Shown piece by piece: positions 9,262 through 19,173 of a stretch of DNA of 64,000 bases (its first letter is position 1; every line of letters starts with the position of its first letter). A program made the translations under genes and the position numbers. This DNA comes from Leptospira fainei serovar Hurstbridge str. BUT 6 (lineage in GTDB: Bacteria; Spirochaetota; Leptospiria; Leptospirales; Leptospiraceae), in contig NZ_AKWZ02000003.1 in assembly GCF_000306235.2 (NCBI RefSeq), forward strand, positions 310,001-374,000. Reading direction: 5' to 3'. The notes under the pieces are model-generated. The model was not told where the DNA came from and searched no databases. It saw nothing but the letters and a program-made list of their open reading frames with translations.

Positions 9262-11253
9262 TCACAGCTTGAAATCGCATAGATCGCCGAAATCTAAAGC
9301 GGGTAAATCCATAGGTTTTGCAGGATCATACCCCATCCAATAAATCTTAAAATCTCGAAAGAAAACTCCATCCGGGAATCTCGGAGACGGTTGCAGTAGC
9401 GACGTTTCCTTCCAAGTGAACTTATTCCAACCTTGCGTTAATTTCATCGTATTAGTCGCTAAATCGTTTTGCGAGTGAGACCAGTATAGCTGGTCTTCGT
9501 CGAAAGACTCGCGACCGACTACGATAATTTTGATTTCTTTAGGAGGATTGGAAGCTTCCGGTCGGATATAGATACCAATTTGAAACGGCTCCTTTCGAAG
9601 CGCCGGAGGATTCGGAAATCGGTGCGTTAGGCATCCTTCAATTTGAGCGGGAATACTTCCCCAATTACTTGGAACCGTTACCGCCTTGTCTAAGCGATTC
9701 GTCCGTTCCTTTACCGCTATACGAAACGGCAAAATTCGGTCTTCCAACTGTTTGGCATAGACCGGATCAGTAGACTTGACCTGTCGTGAATATGCCAACT
9801 CGGTCGGTGTTCGGAGCCGGAATGTCCAGAAAACTAGATTGAGTAAAAAAGGAATCAATAGCACAATTCCAGTGAATTTAACCGAAGCGAGGGATTTTTT
9901 CCCCTGTTGTCCAAATAGTATTCCTGCAAGCGCATAAAAGGGAAGTACAACTTCGTCATCCAACAGATAGCATTGAAAAAAGCCCGCGACCCATAAAGAT
10001 CCGACGCCGATCACGGAAGGTCCTGTTTCGTCGGGGTCGGAGATACCGATCCGTCGAAACAGAAAAAAGAAAAACAAGACAAGGAACAACGCGCTTGCCC
10101 ATCCACCGATGATGGAAAATTGGAGCAGGTCATTATGCGCATGAACGTTAGGCGTAATTTCCAACTCGTACCAAAGTTGCTCCTGCCGGGAAATCGTATT
10201 CTCCGAAATTTTCTTATGTGAGGATTTGAATTTACCGCCTCCGACTCCTAAAAACGGAGTAAGTTGTAAAAGCGGGATGCTATTTTTATAGATCCAATAT
10301 CTTTGGTTTTCCGGGGTTTGCACCTGCAGCGTTTGGGAAACGGTTCTCTGCAAAAGCCAATTTTGTTCGTATAAGAATTTGATTCCGGTTCCTAATACCG
10401 TTAGCAACAGAACAGTCGCCAAGATCCCTTTTAGAAAACCCTTTCCCGTTAAATGGCATTTCGTTTCTAGAACGAATCGCAATAAAATAAAGAGGCAGAC
10501 GAAAGCAACTCCTAACCAAGCTGACTTGCTTTGGTTCAATAAAAATATCCAGCAAGAAATTAAAAACGTACCGCTAAACAGTAAGAATCGGGAAAGAGAT
10601 CGGCTTCTTATGGATTCCCAAAAATTCGCGAATATCCCCGGTAGATAAAGAGAGAGGAGGCCTCCGTACGTTAAATGAGTGTTCATCAAACCTATCGGTA
10701 AATAAGTCTGCAGTCCAAAGAGAAGACCTGCGGGATGTTGTCTGCGATCTCCGGGGGCGTTTTGAAATCCGTTGGAAATAAATTTCCCTAAACGATATTC
10801 GCTGAAAATGGAAACGAAACCGGACACCAAAAGTAGTACAAGGGACGACCATAGAAAGCCCCTCAAAAGTTTTGCATTATCCTTATTCGAGGCATGGACA
10901 GCTCCGATGGGAAATAAGAAACTTAACCAAAAGTCGCCGGCTTCGGATTCTCTCGTAAAGCTTCTCCAGAAACGAGCGTATTCTTCTATATGAATCAATG
11001 AAGATAAGAAAACTAGAAAATAGGCGATCAGTATGAAGGACCAAGGAACTAGAAACGGTCGAATTTTTTGCCAATGACTAGGTCCGGAAAGTAGAAAGAA
11101 AAAGATGGATAGCCCGGCGAAAACTTGAGAGATAGAGACTGATAATGGAAACGCGGATAAAAATAGAAGGAAAGAATAGAAAGACCCACGCACGGCGATA
11201 GAAGTTAGGTTCTGAAATCCTGAATGTCGATTCTGAGAAGCGGGTACTTTCAT
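9262..11253 (-). CDS. O-antigen ligase / Wzy-like family membrane protein with C-terminal soluble domain
   Basis: This 663-residue protein has ten or more hydrophobic segments in its first ~450 residues. A large loop carries the WaaL/Wzy motif NVHAHNDLLQFSIIGG, where the His is thought to be needed for glycan transfer. It probably joins or polymerises LPS O-chains on the periplasmic face of the inner membrane. The last ~200 residues are soluble and beta-rich (PPKEIKIIVVGRESF, GWNKFTWKE), which typical ligases lack. It is convergent to the tRNAs and divergent from a glycosyltransferase. The ATG at 11253 lacks a clear ribosome-binding site, so the start is less certain. Confidence 0.85.
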   Translation of the reverse strand: MKVPASQNRHSGFQNLTSIAVRGSFYSFLLFLSAFPLSVSISQVFAGLSIFFFLLSGPSHWQKIRPFLVPWSFILIAYFLVFLSSLIHIEEYARFWRSFTRESEAGDFWLSFLFPIGAVHASNKDNAKLLRGFLWSSLVLLLVSGFVSIFSEYRLGKFISNGFQNAPGDRRQHPAGLLFGLQTYLPIGLMNTHLTYGGLLSLYLPGIFANFWESIRSRSLSRFLLFSGTFLISCWIFLLNQSKSAWLGVAFVCLFILLRFVLETKCHLTGKGFLKGILATVLLLTVLGTGIKFLYEQNWLLQRTVSQTLQVQTPENQRYWIYKNSIPLLQLTPFLGVGGGKFKSSHKKISENTISRQEQLWYELEITPNVHAHNDLLQFSIIGGWASALFLVLFFFFLFRRIGISDPDETGPSVIGVGSLWVAGFFQCYLLDDEVVLPFYALAGILFGQQGKKSLASVKFTGIVLLIPFLLNLVFWTFRLRTPTELAYSRQVKSTDPVYAKQLEDRILPFRIAVKERTNRLDKAVTVPSNWGSIPAQIEGCLTHRFPNPPALRKEPFQIGIYIRPEASNPPKEIKIIVVGRESFDEDQLYWSHSQNDLATNTMKLTQGWNKFTWKETSLLQPSPRFPDGVFFRDFKIYWMGYDPAKPMDLPALDFGDLCDFKL

Positions 11254-11380
11254 ACGAACGAACGGAAAAACCGCCGGTTATTTCCTGTCGGATTTCCATA
11301 AAAAACCGCTGACAAGGGAAGAAAAGCTCTTATCCTGGAATCCCGATCGAATTCTTTGGTAGGATTTGATCCTTATATCC

Positions 11381-12274
11381 ATGTCTGAAAAATCGCTAGA
11401 ATCCGCTAAAGGCTCTCACAAAAAAAAGAAAGGATCGATTTCGAGCGTTTCTTCCTCCTCGGTCCAACGATTCGCGAAAAAATTATCCGTGGCGGTGATC
11501 ACGTATAACGAAGAAAGGAATATTGCCGATTGTATTCGCTCTTGCCGAGATATTGCGGAGGAAATCGTTATTCTAGATTCGGATAGCACCGATAAAACGG
11601 AGGAAATCTGCCGGTCTTTTCCCGAAGTAAAATTCTTTTCCCAAAAATTCAGAGGGCATGTGCAGCAAAAAAACGATGCCATCTCCTTATGTAAGAACGA
11701 ATGGATACTATCACTCGACGCAGATGAAAGACTTAGCGAAGAATTGAAACAATCTCTTCGGAATTTTCTGAATATTCCAGACGATGGATCTTTAGACGGG
11801 CTCAAAACCGCTAGGCTTACGTATCATATGGGAAGATTCATTCGTTTTTCGGGATGGTATCCACAGACGAAATTCAGGATTTTCCGAAAATCCAAAGCTC
11901 GGTGGGCGGGCGAAAATCCTCACGACTATCTCGTCGTCGAAGGAAAAGGAATCAAAGTCGAAGGGGATATCCTTCATTATAGTTTCAGGGATCTGGCTCA
12001 ACAAGTTGATACCATAAATAAGTTTTCTTCGATCGTGGCTTGGACCAGGGCCAGAAAAGGAAGACATTTTTCCTTACTTCGGACAATATACAAACCTTTC
12101 GGAAAGTTCCTTGAAATTTATTTTTTTAAATTAGGGATACTGGATGGGTTTCCCGGTTTTGCGATAGCGATCTCTTCCGCGTATTCGACCTTCTTAAAAG
12201 AAGCAAAAATATACGAATTGGGGAAGAAGCTTATTCAGAGACCTTCCAATCTTCGGGAAGATTACGAAGGTTAA
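11381..12274 (+). CDS. family 2 glycosyltransferase (LPS core type)
   Basis: This 297-residue GT-A fold enzyme probably adds a sugar to lipopolysaccharide core at the cytoplasmic membrane. The family 2 motifs are clear: the nucleotide-binding VITYNEERNI, an Asp pair in DSDSTDKTEE, and the metal-binding LDADERL. It resembles the KdtX/WaaE group of core beta-glycosyltransferases. The frame is open from a TTG at 11366, but I prefer the ATG at 11381; neither start has a well-spaced ribosome-binding site. It heads a close-packed run with the next unknown gene (1-base gap) and gmhA, in an LPS context. Confidence 0.88.
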   Translation: MSEKSLESAKGSHKKKKGSISSVSSSSVQRFAKKLSVAVITYNEERNIADCIRSCRDIAEEIVILDSDSTDKTEEICRSFPEVKFFSQKFRGHVQQKNDAISLCKNEWILSLDADERLSEELKQSLRNFLNIPDDGSLDGLKTARLTYHMGRFIRFSGWYPQTKFRIFRKSKARWAGENPHDYLVVEGKGIKVEGDILHYSFRDLAQQVDTINKFSSIVAWTRARKGRHFSLLRTIYKPFGKFLEIYFFKLGILDGFPGFAIAISSAYSTFLKEAKIYELGKKLIQRPSNLREDYEG

Positions 12275-12275
12275 G

Positions 12276-13055
12276 ATGGCGAAAAAAAAGAAAAGATCCT
12301 CCTTTTGGGAGAGGTTCGCTTTCTGGAGAAAATCGGATCGAAGTAAAGCCGAGCAAGAGGAACCTTCGGTTCGTGATAGTCGCGGATATACTTGGGAATT
12401 GAAAGATCTACGGGAAAAAGTGGACCGTTTTTTTCTCACTAGAAAGAAATCGAGCGGTCCTATTTTTGAATCGCCGAACTTAAGGCTGACTAAGAATAAT
12501 CGACATCTCTTTCGCCTTGAAGGAAAGGAAAAATCCGGTAGAGAATATTCGTTGGTTTTAGCGACTGGAAATTATTTAACCGAGCAGAACGGAAAGGTTA
12601 CCGGAGTCGTTTTTTTGACGGAAACGGAGTTGAATCGACTTCTATCCTCCGATCCAAAAAGCTTAAAAGGAATCCTCTCGGGAATTCAGGAACCAAATTG
12701 GGAAGAAGAATCTTGGGCGGTTTTGCAGGAAGAGCCTGAATTAAAAAAATCATCGGATTCCTGGAAGGAAATTCTAAACTGGGAACCGATCTGGAGCCAA
12801 CAGGTAATTATCAATCTTAGGCCGAATGTTCTTGCGGTGCTTTTGATTTTTCTAGGAAAAGAATTCGAAGAATTCTTTCACAAAAATTCGGCGGGACGAG
12901 TTCGCGAAATGGTTTCTAAGGAATTGTATTTTTTGAACGTAAGCGGAAATAGAAATTCTCCCCATTCGGAGAATGTATCTTTATACGAATTCGATTTAGC
13001 TAAGAAGGAATTGGAATCCGTTTTGGTTCGAATTCGGTCCAAAAGAGAGAAATGA
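12276..13055 (+). CDS. hypothetical cytoplasmic protein in LPS cluster
   Basis: I do not recognise this 259-residue protein. The first ~25 residues are very basic ([19 protein letters not shown]). The rest is mixed alpha/beta without a signal peptide, and the C-terminus is charged. The ATG follows AAGGTTAAG, and the stop overlaps the gmhA start (ATGA). Its place between a core glycosyltransferase and gmhA suggests an LPS-related role, by context only. Confidence 0.75.
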   Translation: MAKKKKRSSFWERFAFWRKSDRSKAEQEEPSVRDSRGYTWELKDLREKVDRFFLTRKKSSGPIFESPNLRLTKNNRHLFRLEGKEKSGREYSLVLATGNYLTEQNGKVTGVVFLTETELNRLLSSDPKSLKGILSGIQEPNWEEESWAVLQEEPELKKSSDSWKEILNWEPIWSQQVIINLRPNVLAVLLIFLGKEFEEFFHKNSAGRVREMVSKELYFLNVSGNRNSPHSENVSLYEFDLAKKELESVLVRIRSKREK

Positions 13056-13645
13056 TTATGGATCTGAAAGAAATAGCGGCAAGACAAATCGAAGCTTCCA
13101 TTGCTACGAAGCAAGCCATCCTGAATTCGCTTTTACCCGACATCGTTAAGGCTGGACAAATCGTATCCGAAGTTCTGCAAAAGGGAAATACGGTTTTATT
13201 TTGCGGAAATGGCGGATCCTCTTGTGACGCTTCGCATATTGCGGCGGAACTAGTGGTTAGATACAAATCAGGTAACGAGCGCAAAGCATTGCCGGCTCTA
13301 TCTTTATCCGCCGATTCCGCAGTCCTAACTGCTTGTGGAAACGATTATGGATACGAGGAGATTTTTTCCCGACAAGTTGCGGCATTCGGAAAGAAAGGCG
13401 ATTTACTCGTCGGGATTTCTACCAGCGGAAATTCCAAGAATGTGATTGCAGCGATCGAAAAGGCAAAATCTTTAAGTTTGAAAACGATCGGCTTTTTAGG
13501 CGGAGATGGGGGGAAAATGAAAAATATGAGCGATTTGGATTTAATCGTTCCGAGCAAAGAGACTGCTCGTATTCAGGAATCCCATATTTTAATCGGTCAT
13601 ATTCTTTGTTCGATCGTAGAATATGAACTCTTTAAAATGGAATAG
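13052..13645 (+). CDS. gmhA: sedoheptulose-7-phosphate isomerase
   Basis: GmhA turns sedoheptulose 7-phosphate into D-glycero-D-manno-heptose 7-phosphate, the first step toward ADP-heptose of LPS inner core. This 197-residue SIS-domain protein has the phosphate-binding [18 protein letters not shown], a second phosphosugar loop [11 protein letters not shown], and the C-terminal [11 protein letters not shown] helix with its conserved His. The DiaA-type SIS proteins are similar, but the LPS neighbourhood favours GmhA. An ATG at 13052 (overlapping the previous stop) and another at 13058 are both possible starts. Confidence 0.92.
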   Translation: MIMDLKEIAARQIEASIATKQAILNSLLPDIVKAGQIVSEVLQKGNTVLFCGNGGSSCDASHIAAELVVRYKSGNERKALPALSLSADSAVLTACGNDYGYEEIFSRQVAAFGKKGDLLVGISTSGNSKNVIAAIEKAKSLSLKTIGFLGGDGGKMKNMSDLDLIVPSKETARIQESHILIGHILCSIVEYELFKME

Positions 13646-13654
13646 GGTTTCGAT

Positions 13655-14452
13655 TTGTTGTCTTCAGGAGCGGACGAAATCATCCGAATTTCCGGACTTG
13701 TGGTCCGATCCGAAGAGAAAGCCCTGCTTAATGATGTCGATTTTTGCGTCCGAGCCGGCGAAATTCGGGCCGTCATCGGAGAGTCCGGAAGCGGAAAAAC
13801 CACGTTAGCGCATTTTCTACTTGGTTTATTAAGCGAAACTCTTCTTACAATATGGAACTCGTTTCGATTATTCAACGAAATTATGGATTCGAATTCTTCC
13901 TCCACAAAATGGGCCGAATTTCGAGGAAAACGGATCAGCTTAATTCCTCAAAGTCCCGCGTTAGGGTTTCATCCTTATCGAACGGTGGCTTCACAAGTAT
14001 CTGAATATTTTTCGCTCTTAAATCCGAGTTATGCGAGTAGAGAGGCTTGCTTACGGCTCTTCCGAAGCGTCGGTTTGTCTGATCCGGAATCTGCCTGGTT
14101 ATCTTATCCTCATCAGCTTTCAGGAGGAGAAAAACAGCGCATTCTCGTATTGCTTTCGGTTTATTCAGGAGCGGAGTTGATTCTTGCGGACGAACCCACT
14201 TCCGCTCTGGATCCTATTACAGGCGCCGGGATTCTGGCATTGCTTACTAAACTTGTCCGCGAAAACAATAGAAGCTTGGTTTTCATTAGCCATGATCTCG
14301 GCTCCGTTGCCGATTTTGCCGATATTATAACGGTAATGAAAGGAGGGAGAATTGCAGAGACGCTTATTCGTGAAGATCACCTCTGGTCTCCTAAAACGGA
14401 ATACGCGAGAAAACTGTTTGAAATCGACTCCTCTTTTCCGTACATTGCTTAG
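13655..14452 (+). CDS. ABC transporter ATP-binding protein, oligopeptide-type, orphan
   Basis: This 265-residue ATPase has Walker A GESGSGKTT, Q-loop LIPQSP, signature LSGGEKQR, Walker B ILADEPTSALD and the switch His in FISHDLGSVADF. The LIPQSP and DEPTSALDP forms are typical of DppD/OppD-type subunits. No permease or binding protein lies nearby, so its partner is elsewhere or it acts without one. The start is TTG at 13655 with AGGG seven bases upstream. A four-base gap separates its stop from the next gene (VWA-FHA protein). Confidence 0.87.
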   Translation: MLSSGADEIIRISGLVVRSEEKALLNDVDFCVRAGEIRAVIGESGSGKTTLAHFLLGLLSETLLTIWNSFRLFNEIMDSNSSSTKWAEFRGKRISLIPQSPALGFHPYRTVASQVSEYFSLLNPSYASREACLRLFRSVGLSDPESAWLSYPHQLSGGEKQRILVLLSVYSGAELILADEPTSALDPITGAGILALLTKLVRENNRSLVFISHDLGSVADFADIITVMKGGRIAETLIREDHLWSPKTEYARKLFEIDSSFPYIA

Positions 14453-14456
14453 ATTC

Positions 14457-15905
14457 ATGCGGACAATCCTGCAGATTAGTCTTATTTTACTGTCGCTTTT
14501 AGTTCAGAGCGTTTCCGCCGAGAGGAACGGGTTTGTATTAGAAGAGGTCAATATATCCTCTTACCCGAACGTCGAGTTAAAAGTGAAGGAGAATAGGAGG
14601 TCCTCGCTAAATCGAGAAATTCTCTTTATTCGGGAGCAAAAAGCTTCGCAAATTCGACGAGTAGATAATCCGGAAATCATCCAGCCGGACGGCACTAGGC
14701 CGATACATATCCATTTGATTGTCCAGATGTCGAATTCTTTCGATTCAAATGTTCAAGGAACTGAAATTCTTAAACGGATCGTAGACGCGGCGGGAGAAGA
14801 AGATCGCTTTAGCTTTGCATTCTTTACCGACGACGTCTTTTTACCCAAGACCGATTTAAGCAAGACCGAGGCCGCTAAAGAAGCGAAACTTCCGGGCGGT
14901 AAAACGAACTATAATACTCCATCTAATTTGGATTACGTGTTTCAAAAAATTTCACCGAATATCGGAAGACAAGATTATATCTTATTGTTGTTTTTCGATA
15001 ATGAATTTCGGCCCTCGCCTGACGCTCGCCGCGGCGCTTATTTAAAAGATATACCGCTGAATGTTCTCGGGGTTGCCTCGGAAGGATCCGGCTATTTGGC
15101 GGAAAGATACGGCGGCTCTTTTTATTCCATTAACCGATCCGATTCGCTCAGTCAAGTTCTTACTAATCTCGAGTTTTTTCGTAAAAAACCGTGGAGCGTA
15201 AAATACGAGTCTCCGTTCCGGGACGATTGGCGTTTTGGAGACGAAGATAAAGTTCGAGTAGAGGTGGAGACTCAAAATGCGGGAAAGCTTTTGTATGAAT
15301 ATAAACTTCCCTGGATGACTCGCACTATTCTCTTTCTACTTCACCCGGGTGTTTTCCTTCCTACGATAGGCTTTCTATTGGTTTTAACCATGGTGGCTTT
15401 TTTGGTCGTCTTAAGAAGAAATGGAAAATCGCCCGGAAGCGCATCCAACTCCGTTGCCGAAGAAAGATTGCATGCGATCGACGAGGAACAGGATGCATAT
15501 CGAAAAATGTACGGCGACCAATACCAATTATTGTACTCCGAAGAAAACCGGATTCAAACGGATCGATTGACCCCGATCGCAGTCAAGGAATTCGAAGATG
15601 GTGAAGCATACGAAAAAGCGACCTTGATTTTAAAAGAAGGGCGGAATCCCGGTAAGCAATATTCATTGTTAAAAAGCCAAACTACGATCGGAAATTCGGA
15701 ATTGGCCGATTTGGTTCTCTATGAACAAGGAGTCGGTGGAAGTCATGCTCGAATTCGTCGGGTAAGAAACCGTTATATATTGTACGATCTGGTATCCGAA
15801 TCAGGAACCTTCTTAAACGGTAAAAAAATTCTGCGTCCTAGGATACTCTATGATTTTGACGAGATTGGAATCGGAAAAGCTCTCCTCGTATTTCGCGGAA
15901 AATAG
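14457..15905 (+). CDS. membrane protein with VWA-like and FHA domains
   Basis: This 482-residue protein has a signal peptide (MRTILQISLILLSLLVQSVSA) and an extracytoplasmic region with a VWA-like fold (starting at PIHIHLIVQMSNSF, ~80-240). One strong transmembrane helix (~285-310) and a cytoplasmic C-terminal FHA domain (~390-482) follow, the latter with TTIGNSELADL, SHARI and SGTFLNGK. The MIDAS motif DxSxS is degenerate (QMSNS), so metal binding is doubtful. FHA domains bind phosphothreonine, so this could couple a periplasmic event to Ser/Thr kinase signalling. The ATG at 14457 gives a proper signal peptide; the frame is open upstream. Confidence 0.85.
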   Translation: MRTILQISLILLSLLVQSVSAERNGFVLEEVNISSYPNVELKVKENRRSSLNREILFIREQKASQIRRVDNPEIIQPDGTRPIHIHLIVQMSNSFDSNVQGTEILKRIVDAAGEEDRFSFAFFTDDVFLPKTDLSKTEAAKEAKLPGGKTNYNTPSNLDYVFQKISPNIGRQDYILLLFFDNEFRPSPDARRGAYLKDIPLNVLGVASEGSGYLAERYGGSFYSINRSDSLSQVLTNLEFFRKKPWSVKYESPFRDDWRFGDEDKVRVEVETQNAGKLLYEYKLPWMTRTILFLLHPGVFLPTIGFLLVLTMVAFLVVLRRNGKSPGSASNSVAEERLHAIDEEQDAYRKMYGDQYQLLYSEENRIQTDRLTPIAVKEFEDGEAYEKATLILKEGRNPGKQYSLLKSQTTIGNSELADLVLYEQGVGGSHARIRRVRNRYILYDLVSESGTFLNGKKILRPRILYDFDEIGIGKALLVFRGK

Positions 15906-16086
15906 CCGTAAGTTTTTCCCGTTCCTGAATCCATATCAGTTCCTTCTTTACGAAAAACCCCGTTTTTTTAGCATGGGAAGGGTAGCTCCCTAGTTTGGGG
16001 AACTCAAGTACTTCCTCCGTTTCCGGCTTGGGAGTCTAATTAATATCTTATCCTATTTTATCCCTTGGGGGCGATCAGTCACAGCC
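15906..16086 (+). other. 181-base leader upstream of leuC
   Basis: This stretch must hold the leuCD promoter. It contains an imperfect hairpin (AGCTCCC with GGGGAACT, one mismatch, about 15991-16013). I see no leucine-rich leader peptide and no T-box features, so there is no visible attenuation system. Confidence 0.4.
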
Positions 16087-17484
16087 ATGAAAACGATGTT
16101 TGAAAAAATCTGGGAAGACCACCTCGTCGGCGAATTAGATGGGGGCTCTTACCTTATCTATATCGATCGACATTTAATTCACGAGGTCACCAGCCCTCAA
16201 GCATTTGAAGGTCTTAGGTTGACCGGCAGAAAGGTTCGGCGTCCGAATGCGACATTCGCAACTATGGATCATAATGTATCCACACGAATCCGTAATATAG
16301 ATTCGGCAGATCCGGTTTCTGCGACTCAAATGCGGACCTTGATGAAAAACTGCGAAGAAAACGGAATCACCCTTTACGATATCAATCATCCGGACCAAGG
16401 AATCATACACGTAATTGCGCCGGAAATGGGTCTTACGCATCCGGGAATGACCATCGTATGCGGGGATTCACATACATCTACGCATGGCGCATTCGGAGCT
16501 CTTGCTTTCGGGATCGGAACCTCTGAAGTGGAACATGTCTTGGCAACGCAAACCCTCTTGCAACGTCGCGCTAAGACGATGGAAATTCGGGTGGATGGAA
16601 AGCTTTCTCCCCATGTAACCGCCAAAGATATCATTCTCGCGGTGATCGGAAAAATAGGAACCGGAGGCGCAACCGGATATGTGATCGAATATCGCGGTTC
16701 AGCAATTTCGTCGCTCAGCATGGAAGCAAGAATGACGATTTGTAATATGTCAATCGAAGCGGGAGCTCGCGCAGGTCTAATTGCTCCCGATGAAATTACT
16801 TTCAATTATCTGAAGGACAAAGACTTCTCACCGAAAGGGAAAGAGTGGGATCTCGCGCTCCAACGTTGGAAGCGCTACGTTACCGATGAAGGCGCAAAAT
16901 TCGATATGTCCGTAGTCTTAAAGGCGGAAGATATCGCGCCTCAGGTGACTTGGGGAACTTCACCCGGACAAGTCGTTCCTGTTACCGGAGTAATTCCGGA
17001 TCCGAAAACCGTTACCGATCCTGTGGAAAAAGTAAGCATCGAATCGGCTTTAAAGTATATGGATTTGCATCCCGGACAAAAGATTCAGGACGTCACCGTA
17101 AACAAAGTCTTTATCGGTTCATGCACAAATTCTCGGATTGAAGATCTAAGAATTGCTGCAAGCACGGTAAAAGGAAAAAAAGTCTCTTCTAAAGTCCAGG
17201 CAATAGTAGTGCCCGGTTCGGGAAGGGTGAAGCGTCAAGCGGAACAAGAAGGCCTGGATAAGGTTTTTGTCGAGGCGGGTTTCGAGTGGAGACAACCAGG
17301 CTGTTCGATGTGTCTTGCTATGAATGACGACGTACTCGATCCTGGAGATCGCTGTGCTTCCACCTCGAACCGAAATTTCGAAGGCCGACAAGGGAAGGGA
17401 GGGCGGACTCATCTAGTCGGACCTGCAATGGCCGCCGCTGCCGCTATAGAAGGTCGTTTTGTTGATATTCGTACTTGGAATTAG
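16087..17484 (+). CDS. leuC: 3-isopropylmalate dehydratase large subunit
   Basis: LeuC and LeuD isomerise 2-isopropylmalate to 3-isopropylmalate in leucine synthesis. The 465-residue aconitase-fold protein has the substrate and cluster motifs [23 protein letters not shown] and GCSMC, whose cysteines bind the [4Fe-4S] cluster. The end [19 protein letters not shown] is typical of LeuC. The start at 16087 (MKTMFEKIW) is preferred; a second ATG follows three codons later. leuD starts 10 bases after its stop. Confidence 0.97.
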   Translation: MKTMFEKIWEDHLVGELDGGSYLIYIDRHLIHEVTSPQAFEGLRLTGRKVRRPNATFATMDHNVSTRIRNIDSADPVSATQMRTLMKNCEENGITLYDINHPDQGIIHVIAPEMGLTHPGMTIVCGDSHTSTHGAFGALAFGIGTSEVEHVLATQTLLQRRAKTMEIRVDGKLSPHVTAKDIILAVIGKIGTGGATGYVIEYRGSAISSLSMEARMTICNMSIEAGARAGLIAPDEITFNYLKDKDFSPKGKEWDLALQRWKRYVTDEGAKFDMSVVLKAEDIAPQVTWGTSPGQVVPVTGVIPDPKTVTDPVEKVSIESALKYMDLHPGQKIQDVTVNKVFIGSCTNSRIEDLRIAASTVKGKKVSSKVQAIVVPGSGRVKRQAEQEGLDKVFVEAGFEWRQPGCSMCLAMNDDVLDPGDRCASTSNRNFEGRQGKGGRTHLVGPAMAAAAAIEGRFVDIRTWN

Positions 17485-17494
17485 AGGAATTTAG

Positions 17495-18121
17495 ATGAAG
17501 GCATTTACGAACCACGACGGCATCGCCGTTCTTATTGATCGCCCGAATATAGACACGGACCAAATCATTCCCAAGCAGTTTTTGAGAAAAATCGAACGCA
17601 CCGGATTTGGCATTCATTTATTTCATGATTGGAGATATTTGGACGATGCCGGGACCAAGCCGAACCCCGAATTTACGCTGAATCAGGATCGTTATAAGAA
17701 TGCTTCTGTTCTTATTACCCGTGATAATTTCGGATGCGGTTCTTCCAGAGAGCATGCGCCCTGGGCGCTTGAAGATTTCGGCTTTCGAGCTATAATAGCG
17801 CCTTCGTACGCGGACATTTTTTATAATAACTGTTTTAAGAATGGTATTTTGCCCGTAGTTTTAAAGTCGGAAGAAGTGGAAGAGATCTTTCAAACCGTCG
17901 AAAAAACCCCGGGTGCAAGAGTGAAAATCGACCTGGACAAGCAAAATGTCATCAGTCCTTCGGGAAAAGTTTATTCTTTTGAAGTAGACTCATTTAGAAA
18001 ATATTGTCTCTTTAACGGTTTAGATGATATCGGACTCACTTTGCAGCACGAAGCAAAAATTCAACAGTTCGAAGATCGGAATCGTAACGAGGTTCCATGG
18101 TTATATTCGTCAAAGAAATAA
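17495..18121 (+). CDS. leuD: 3-isopropylmalate dehydratase small subunit
   Basis: This is the swivel-domain partner of LeuC, 208 residues long. Diagnostic motifs are [14 protein letters not shown] near the N-terminus and the substrate-binding loop [15 protein letters not shown]. The ATG is preceded by GAGGAA. It follows leuC in the same operon, and a PLP-dependent protein gene follows 44 bases later with its own AGGAG. Confidence 0.97.
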   Translation: MKAFTNHDGIAVLIDRPNIDTDQIIPKQFLRKIERTGFGIHLFHDWRYLDDAGTKPNPEFTLNQDRYKNASVLITRDNFGCGSSREHAPWALEDFGFRAIIAPSYADIFYNNCFKNGILPVVLKSEEVEEIFQTVEKTPGARVKIDLDKQNVISPSGKVYSFEVDSFRKYCLFNGLDDIGLTLQHEAKIQQFEDRNRNEVPWLYSSKK

Positions 18122-18165
18122 TCTAGTACTGAGAGACCGATTTGCAATGAATCCAGGAGAAGATC

Positions 18166-19167
18166 ATGTTTGACGAAATTTCACGTTCTATTGACGAATT
18201 CGGCAATAGTCTTCTCGGGGCCCTGAATAACGTTCAGGGTATCTTTGGCCGGGAGCTAAGTGTAGCCAAACCGATCAAAGAAAACGTGCTTCAGATGATC
18301 GGTAATACCCCTTTGATTCGATTGAATCAGATCGGATCGCATATTCCGAATGTTGAAATTTATTTAAAGGCCGAGTTTTGCAATCCGACTGGAAGCGTTA
18401 AGGATAGAACCGCCCTTTCCATGGTACTTTCGGCGGAGAGAAGAGGCGAATTGAAACCGGGCGGAACGATCTTCCAAGCCGGATACAATACCACCGCTAT
18501 ATCATTGGCTTGGATTTCCACGATTCGGCAATACAAATTTAAGATATTTTTGGCACCGGATACCGACCAGGAAAAAATAAAGGAGCTGAAAGCTTACGGA
18601 GCTCAGGTGGAAGTCGTCCAACTTGCTAAGGGAAATTGGGACGATCTTCTATTAGAAAAAGCTAAAGAAGTAAAAGTCTCCGACAAAGGCAGCGTCATAT
18701 TAAACGAATTCAAAGACATGGCCAATACGAACGCGCATTTTCTCTTCACTGGTCCCGAGATTTGGCGGGACTTGGGCGGTAATGTAGATGCCTTTGTAGC
18801 CGGTGGCGGTTCAGGCGGAACTCTTTCCGGTGTAGGTCGTTTTCTAAAGGCGAAGAAACCCACTTTACGGGTAATCATGGGGGTTAGCAAAAATTCCCGT
18901 TTTATTCGTAGAATGGTGCAAGGCGACAATTCCATCCGATTACCCGAATCCTTCGATCCGAAAGTCACCGATCAGTATATAGGTGTGGATCGAGAAGAAG
19001 CGTTAAGATACCAGTCGGAGTTATACCAAAGAGAAGGTGTTTTTGCGGGTTTGACAACGGGTACTACTCTTGCGTCCGCTATACATTACGCTGAAAGCAT
19101 TCCTACCAGAGATGATCAAAAAGTTCCCCCGTATAGAATCGTAGTCTTATCTCCGGATCGATTGTAG
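18166..19167 (+). CDS. cysteine synthase-like PLP protein with altered motifs
   Basis: This 333-residue fold-type II protein belongs to the cysteine synthase / cystathionine beta-synthase family by its PLP lysine motif (NPTGSVKDR, K79) and phosphate loop GGGSGGTLSG. The substrate loop TSGNTG of the family is replaced, without a gap, by GYNTTA (106-111). The C-terminal SGxRYLST segment that holds the PLP ring nitrogen is missing; the protein ends in LSPDRL. It also has a ~40-residue N-terminal extension. It may have another substrate or have lost catalysis. It follows leuD closely (AGGAG before ATG) and precedes a helicase gene by 6 bases. Confidence 0.85.
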   Translation: MFDEISRSIDEFGNSLLGALNNVQGIFGRELSVAKPIKENVLQMIGNTPLIRLNQIGSHIPNVEIYLKAEFCNPTGSVKDRTALSMVLSAERRGELKPGGTIFQAGYNTTAISLAWISTIRQYKFKIFLAPDTDQEKIKELKAYGAQVEVVQLAKGNWDDLLLEKAKEVKVSDKGSVILNEFKDMANTNAHFLFTGPEIWRDLGGNVDAFVAGGGSGGTLSGVGRFLKAKKPTLRVIMGVSKNSRFIRRMVQGDNSIRLPESFDPKVTDQYIGVDREEALRYQSELYQREGVFAGLTTGTTLASAIHYAESIPTRDDQKVPPYRIVVLSPDRL

Positions 19168-19173
19168 AAATAC

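Noticed and set aside
15906..16086. Possible leucine attenuator or T-box before leuC
   Set aside because: No leucine-rich leader peptide, no T-box sequence and no terminator/antiterminator pair could be found.
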